Assembly: GCA_031216445.1 (NCBI GenBank)
Contig: CM062196.1
Coordinates: forward strand, 4,746,001 to 4,810,000
Length of the DNA stretch: 64,000 bases
Direction of reading: 5' to 3'
Source of the DNA: Lateolabrax maculatus
Taxonomy: Eukaryota > Chordata > Actinopteri > Acropomatiformes > Lateolabracidae
A program made the translations under genes and the position numbers. The notes below the pieces were generated by a model, which made no database searches, was not told where the DNA came from, and saw nothing but the letters and a program-made list of their open reading frames with translations. This document shows positions 58,620 to 64,000 of this stretch, piece by piece (the first letter of the stretch is position 1; every line of letters begins with the position of its first letter).

Positions 58620-60200
58620 TCACCATGTAGAGTTTGATGAGATGTCACTAAAAATTTCAATTGACACATTTGCAGAATATTTTGCCACAATAACACACAA
58701 AAGTTCTACTGTAAAACTTTTAACATATTTCATTGTTTTCAACACATACAATAAATCAGATGCTGATCTGAAAATGATAATGGAAGTATTTCACGAGCAC
58801 AAAGATTATTTACCCGGGTATGTAACTGCACATTGTGACCCAAACCTTACTACCAAAACCTTGGTGTGTTACATTCTATGATTTAAAGTTTCTTGGGACA
58901 ACAATACAATATTGTTTTATATGTTCTTTTCTGTCACTTTATCCCCCTCACTGTGCATCTATCCACTTCTCCCATGTACCCCACTCCCCCTCCTGCAGCT
59001 GTATCCAAAAGAGAGGAGGAGGTGGAAAGGGGGATGAGGTAAGTGGAGTGGGGTGTGTAGGGGGGGAATGGGGTGAGAAGTGGGGAGCAGGAGAAACCAC
59101 CAACCCCCGTGGAGAGCACTGCTCCATTCCCACACCGCAGGTGACTGCCCTCCATCCCTCCCTACATCCCTCCTGCCCTGCCTCCCTCTCCCCTCTCTTT
59201 TTCCCCAGCCTTCCCTCCTTCACCCCTCTCACCCCAGTTCCTCTCACTCGTCTTAAAGGAACAGTTTAGCCCAAAATTTAAAAAAAGTTGTTAATATTCC
59301 CTTGCAGTTTCACATCACCAAAGCAAAATATAGCTACTACATATCCGTCAAACTATATTAGTGAAAACCGCATCACTACACATAATGATGATAGTAGACA
59401 ATTCTGCAAACCCCTGAATATTCAAAGCCAAATTTAAAAAAAAAAAAAAAATTTACAGTACATGTAAAATGTATGCACCTTGTACATGCAGCTAAAGTTA
59501 GTGTTAAAGGGGAATGATTAAGAAGAGTAAAAAAAACATGAAGTCTGTGGTGAAATTCACAAAATTCTGAAAGTCTGAAAAATTGACATGTTTAGCTACA
59601 AAACACTTGGATTCTGCTGCACATGCAGAAATCTGATGGACACTTTTTGCACCAAACTAAGTTGTTGTGGAGAAAGCAGAGACATGACTAAATGCTGTGT
59701 TGTTTTTACAGAGTACAGGGTTTCTGCTGATCAGATAACTAGTTATCAAACTAGATTTTTAATCTCTCCGTCGCTCCTTTCTTTCACTTCCAATCCCCTA
59801 CAATTAGATAATTGTTACTTTACCTCTCACTCTGACATACGCTCTTTTTAGTGAGTGAAACTTCTTCTATACACCAATTAACAAAAGTTACACCAAAAAA
59901 CAAAAAAGGCATTTCATGTCAAATTATGCAAAAAGTGTTGTTCATACCGGAGGGCCAGTAAAGCTCTTTAATTATTCAAGTTTCAAGAAGACGTCATCAA
60001 ATTTAGACAGAGCTTAACTGAAAGGACTGAAGGAGAATAAGTCTGGTTTTTATAGGCCACCGAACTAATTAGAGCAAATAATAAAACCCCCCAATACCCC
60101 CCACCACTGCCACCTCCCAAGCTTCCACCTGTTTACAGCTTAAGGTTGGAGGGCAAGGGTTAGCGGGAAACGTGAGGGGTTGTTGGGGTTCACAGGGGTC
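58620..60200. other. Intergenic, no gene seen
   Basis: A GA/CT-rich low-complexity block lies at 58930-59255. It is followed by cttaaaggaacagtttagcc (59252-59271), a word like the end of common fish DNA-transposon repeats. The remainder is AT-rich unique DNA. Confidence 0.35.
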
Positions 60201-60209
60201 AAGATGTGG

Positions 60210-60211
60210 GT

Positions 60212-60263
<52 letters not shown>

Positions 60264-60264
60264 A
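60210..60264 (+). repeat. (GT)n-(GA)n compound microsatellite
   Basis: GT units with one gtttgt interruption, then about eight GA units. Confidence 0.88.
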
Positions 60265-61422
60265 AGTGTGGTTTCTAAGGGGGTGGCATTATGTAAGAAA
60301 AACGTGACTTGGCTTTTGTCCCATGTAGCACCAGATGATTTTCACTCAAGAGAAATTCATAATTGCAGCTTTGTTTCATGAAACTGCGACTAAAAACAGC
60401 TTTGTGTTACAGTAGAGAGTGGGGGAGTTAGATAAATAAATGCAGACTCAAATTGTAGATCATGAAAGTGGATTCAAATCACTTCTTTGCTTATTATGAT
60501 GATTATTACGTATTACATCTGACTCCATTTTTTCCTCCCAGCTCATTTTTATCCCTTGTCTGTTTAAAGGCCCTGCACAGCCACACAGTTGTTTTCAGCT
60601 ATTCTGGTTGATAAGACCGTACTTGCTCAGGTTAGTTAAAGTTGGGCAGAGCTATGTTACGGTAGGTTTTACCCAACTCCGTGTACCAATAGGAATGATG
60701 AAGGTGCCCCGCCTTAACAGGTGCAACAGGAGTAACAGGAAAAAAAGGGAGATGTCAAACACACAGACCTGAGAGGAACTGTCTAATTGGGGCGAATAAG
60801 TGAAAACACCTGTGTGGTTTTACCAGGGTGTGACTTTAAATACCTTCTGCCCCTCTGTTTTCATACTTTTTGTATGAACCACTGTATCCTGCCTGAATTT
60901 ACATATAGATACTTTTTTTTTTTTTGTGGTTTTAATATCACATTTGGTAAAAAAAACAATTATTGTAACAGTGTCATCTTAATAATAAAAAGTTATACAC
61001 ATTTTAATTGTTGCTTTTAAAAGTTGACCATAAACCACATTTATTTCAAACTATGGCTGGACAATAAAGTTATCTTTGCAAGGAGTTTGTGGTCAACTGC
61101 TAGTTCTCATATTATTCTGTGAGTGTTTTCTTGGCCCTCTTTTTTATTTTAAATAATGAATTGGCTAATTTTATTATTACTATTAGTGTTGGTCACATCA
61201 TGTCATGATCTGACAGCATCATGAGAGTTTGGTCATGGTAACAGTCGAAAGACCGGCAGGAAACTTCTTCTGTGGTATATTTGCTCCTGCTTATTAACTG
61301 CTTGTGCTGTCAGACACACAGTCAATCAACCAAAGTTTTGTGAAAATACATTCACAACAGCAAGTACAGATATTAGATTACAGTATCAGTGCTGGTGTAT
61401 TTATTACTGTCCTGTTTCCTAC

Positions 61423-61558
61423 CTCCTTCTCTCTCTTTCTCTCTCTCCCTCTTTCTCTCTCTCTCTCTCTGTCCCTCTTATTTGGGCCAAAACATGAGAT
61501 CACCTGGCAGTGAGACATGAGGGTTCAAGTTCCACAATAGCCCTGAATCTCCTATCAT

Positions 61559-61611
<53 letters not shown>
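61423..61611 (+). repeat. (CT)n and (GT)n arrays
   Basis: CT-rich array 61423-61470 and about 25 perfect GT units 61561-61611, with about 90 bases of unique sequence between. Confidence 0.88.
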
Positions 61612-61613
<2 letters not shown>

Positions 61614-61619
61614 TATCAC

Positions 61620-63740
61620 ACTTCATCTCTTGTTTGGGTTTCAGAAGGTTACACACGGCTGCCGAGAGGGGGCTGTATGATTACCATTCATAGTGCTACA
61701 ATGAGCTCATCTGATTTCATACACCAACACTCTGCACACACACACACATATATGCATATACACAACATGCACACGCACGCCTTTCCGTGCTCTTAATTGA
61801 TGGTAGTCACAGGCGATGCTTGTATCCACACTTACATTAACAGATACACATGCACAGACCACAAAGCTGCTGTAATAACACAAACAATGTGAGCTCAATC
61901 AGACTTTTTCTGTTGTTTGTGAACAAGGTTTTCCATGACCTCAGTTCAAGTTGTACTAACTACTGTTTTGGTGCAGAGGAGAATATTGAATGCAGGCTCT
62001 GTTGAAGATCCTGAAATAAATGTGTACTCACTGAACACCGTAGCTGAATATCTCTTGGGAGGTTTACAGCTTAAGTTTCACTCACATTTCCATCCATAAC
62101 AGCAGGGCTTCCTACTTTTTTACTACTACTACTGTGGATATTAACATCAATATTTAGTTTTCTCAAATTTCATTCAGACTCATTACCAGAATTTGGATAC
62201 CTTACAGTGTTGTTTATTGTATTAATCATGCAATAAAACCACGTTTTTATGTAATCACGAACACTGACATTAATTTAATCTCTAATAAAAAAAACCTTTA
62301 CAGCAAATTTGGACTTCCTTTCTCTCATTGTCTCTTGTACTAATACTACAAAAACTAACAAAATGCAAAATGATAACCATAGTCGTAAGAATATCTAATC
62401 CAAACACCCTTTCTACTGTAACTACTCTGCTTTACTGTTGGTTACATGTAATGACAGTGGGGTTTCACGGCTGCACTGACTGCAAATCATTCAGGATTAG
62501 AGCATTAACTTATTGCCGGAATGTGAAAATGTAAATTCATTAAACAAAACCAGGCCAAATAATCGCTGCTATAATTAATTGCAAATTAATTTCATTTTAA
62601 TTAATCTTAATTTAACATATTTTTCCAATTTAATAACATTCATTTGCAGGTACATTTAACTGCTTGTTTCAGAATCCTTTGAATATTAAAGGGGGCCTCC
62701 GCAGGTTTTACACATACTGTAAAGGCCAGTTGAGCAGTCATTAGGAGAGGCACTCAGCCTGTTGTATGATGACTTCTTTGGCTTTGGACGAGCTTTGTCA
62801 AAATAACACTGATAATGTCATCAGGGTGATCATGGTTTGGGCATGGAAACTACATTTTTTTTTAACAGAAAGCTTGTGTTACAAATGGCAACATGCAGTT
62901 TTACAATCTAGGCATTTATTTGGGGGGTGTCTCTTCTGACTCCCCCAACTTTAATGATTAAAAATTGATTGTTTAGGTGTCTAAGGTTAGGTGTCTGAAG
63001 GTTTTTATTCTCTCCCTGTCTGTATCTTTGACAAACTTTTTCTGATAATGGTGAGACTACATATCCATGTAACATGATAATACTAAAATTTTTTATCATT
63101 TTTGGGTGAAACTAGATGTTTTTTGATATTTTGTAATCTCTGTTTGTAGTATCCATCTCATAGCAGTAACAAAATGAACCACAAAGAAACTGTATTACGG
63201 AATAATACTGAACTATGTAGTGTATTCAAGGCATTTGAGACCTTTGGAGGACCCACATCTACCATGATAGCACCAGGTGGGTGACCTTTACTGCATCAGA
63301 TAAGGTTAAGGAAGCCATCAGTTGTCATTTTCAAAAGGTTTCCCTTGAATGTCGAAAGCTTTCTTGGCATGTGCTATGTGGGTTGTAAATGGACGTGTCG
63401 TTGCAAAAACATAAAAGTCATTCATAAATGTCATTTGAACCTTGTCGGCAGGAAATCCTCATGCAAACTTTGTCGAAGTATGAAACCAGGTGAGGTCTGA
63501 AGGAGGCGGCGCTGAAAACCTTCAGCATGTTTCACATGTTATGTTACCACGGCAACTACAGTACACCTATGTTTCTAGCAGCCAACCACAAAACCCTGCG
63601 TGACCTGATAATTACCAAGTCACACACACACACGATAATCAGATGAACAGAAGTTAGACAGGTTAATTTGAAGTTGGCAGTTAAAAGAGTCACACAGACA
63701 ATCAAAACAGACAGTTAAACATGGAGACACTCTCAGCGCT
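61620..63740. other. Intergenic, no gene seen
   Basis: Short CA block near 61735-61748, then AT-rich unique sequence including the TAATTA-dense block at 62540-62860. No coding signal. Confidence 0.35.
62540..62860. other. Conserved-element-like block with dense TAATTA cores
   Basis: Between 62565 and 62635 there are at least five TAAT/ATTA cores (ataattaattgc, aaattaattt, ttaattaatc), followed by balanced unique sequence to 62860. It looks like a homeodomain-responsive conserved element. Confidence 0.28.
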
Positions 63741-63749
63741 CCTGATTGA

Positions 63750-64000
63750 TTTATTTTTAAGATGGAAGACAGGCTGATGAACAAATAGTCGGACAGACAG
63801 GTTGGTAAGACAGACAGTTACAGAGGCAGACATGTGTAGAGACAGGAAGGTAGGTCAGACAGACAGGTATATTGGCAGACAGGTACAAAGTCAGAGAGTT
63901 ACAGAGTCAAACAGGCACAGAGACAGACAGGTAGGTCCCAAAAGTTAGAGGCAGACGGATACAATGATAGACAGGTAAGTCAGACAGATAAGTTAGACAG
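63750..64000 (+). repeat. Degenerate GACAGGT minisatellite, cut by window end
   Basis: Repeated units such as cagacaggtaggt, gacagacagg and gtcagacagacag recur with variable spacing from about 63750 to the last base. The array continues beyond the window. Confidence 0.75.

Overview
The window looks like teleost (ray-finned fish, probably percomorph) nuclear DNA. It is AT-rich, full of (CA)n/(GT)n, (CT)n and poly-G/poly-C tracts, and carries interspersed repeats and LINE relics of types I recognise from spiny-rayed fish genomes. Genes are sparse and have short introns with GT..AG borders. No bacterial operons, CRISPR arrays, rRNA or tRNA genes are visible. The family names given to the repeats come from memory of fish sequences, not from a search.

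One protein-coding gene is well supported: a ten-exon, plus-strand gene at 38248-41852 for a 578-residue nuclear-type protein kinase of the HIPK (homeodomain-interacting protein kinase) family. All ten exons join in frame through canonical splice sites. The kinase domain is N-terminal and keeps its catalytic residues. The tyrosine that HIPKs autophosphorylate in the activation loop is replaced by isoleucine. The tail is short and carries four or more degenerate copies of a proline-plus-basic (SPAKKR-like) motif, unlike the long C-terminus of HIPK1-3. A poly(A) signal follows at 42011. A repeat with inverted ends lies in intron 8.

Layout. 1-2500: homopolymer G/C tracts and a CpG-rich block (about 880-1240). 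2500-8400: mostly unique AT-rich DNA with one dispersed repeat (6818-7105). 8405-8985: AGGACA-type minisatellite. 9000-26000: microsatellites, unique DNA, and a repeat (11583-12016) that recurs inverted at 43316-43702. 26695-26985 and 30090-31035: two decayed non-LTR retrotransposon pieces on opposite strands; the second has a ruined reverse-transcriptase active site. 31400-36600: sequence resembling conserved non-coding DNA, and microsatellites. 36600-42050: the kinase gene. 42300-42900: a dense simple-repeat cluster. 43000-64000: gene-poor, with a SINE/L2-type tail (49862-49905), several possible isolated exons or conserved elements, and a GACAGGT-type minisatellite running off the right end.

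The kinase probably acts alone; no partner gene is visible. Possible isolated exons (for example 49197-49301) could mean that part of the window is intronic to a larger gene reaching outside it, but this is unproven.
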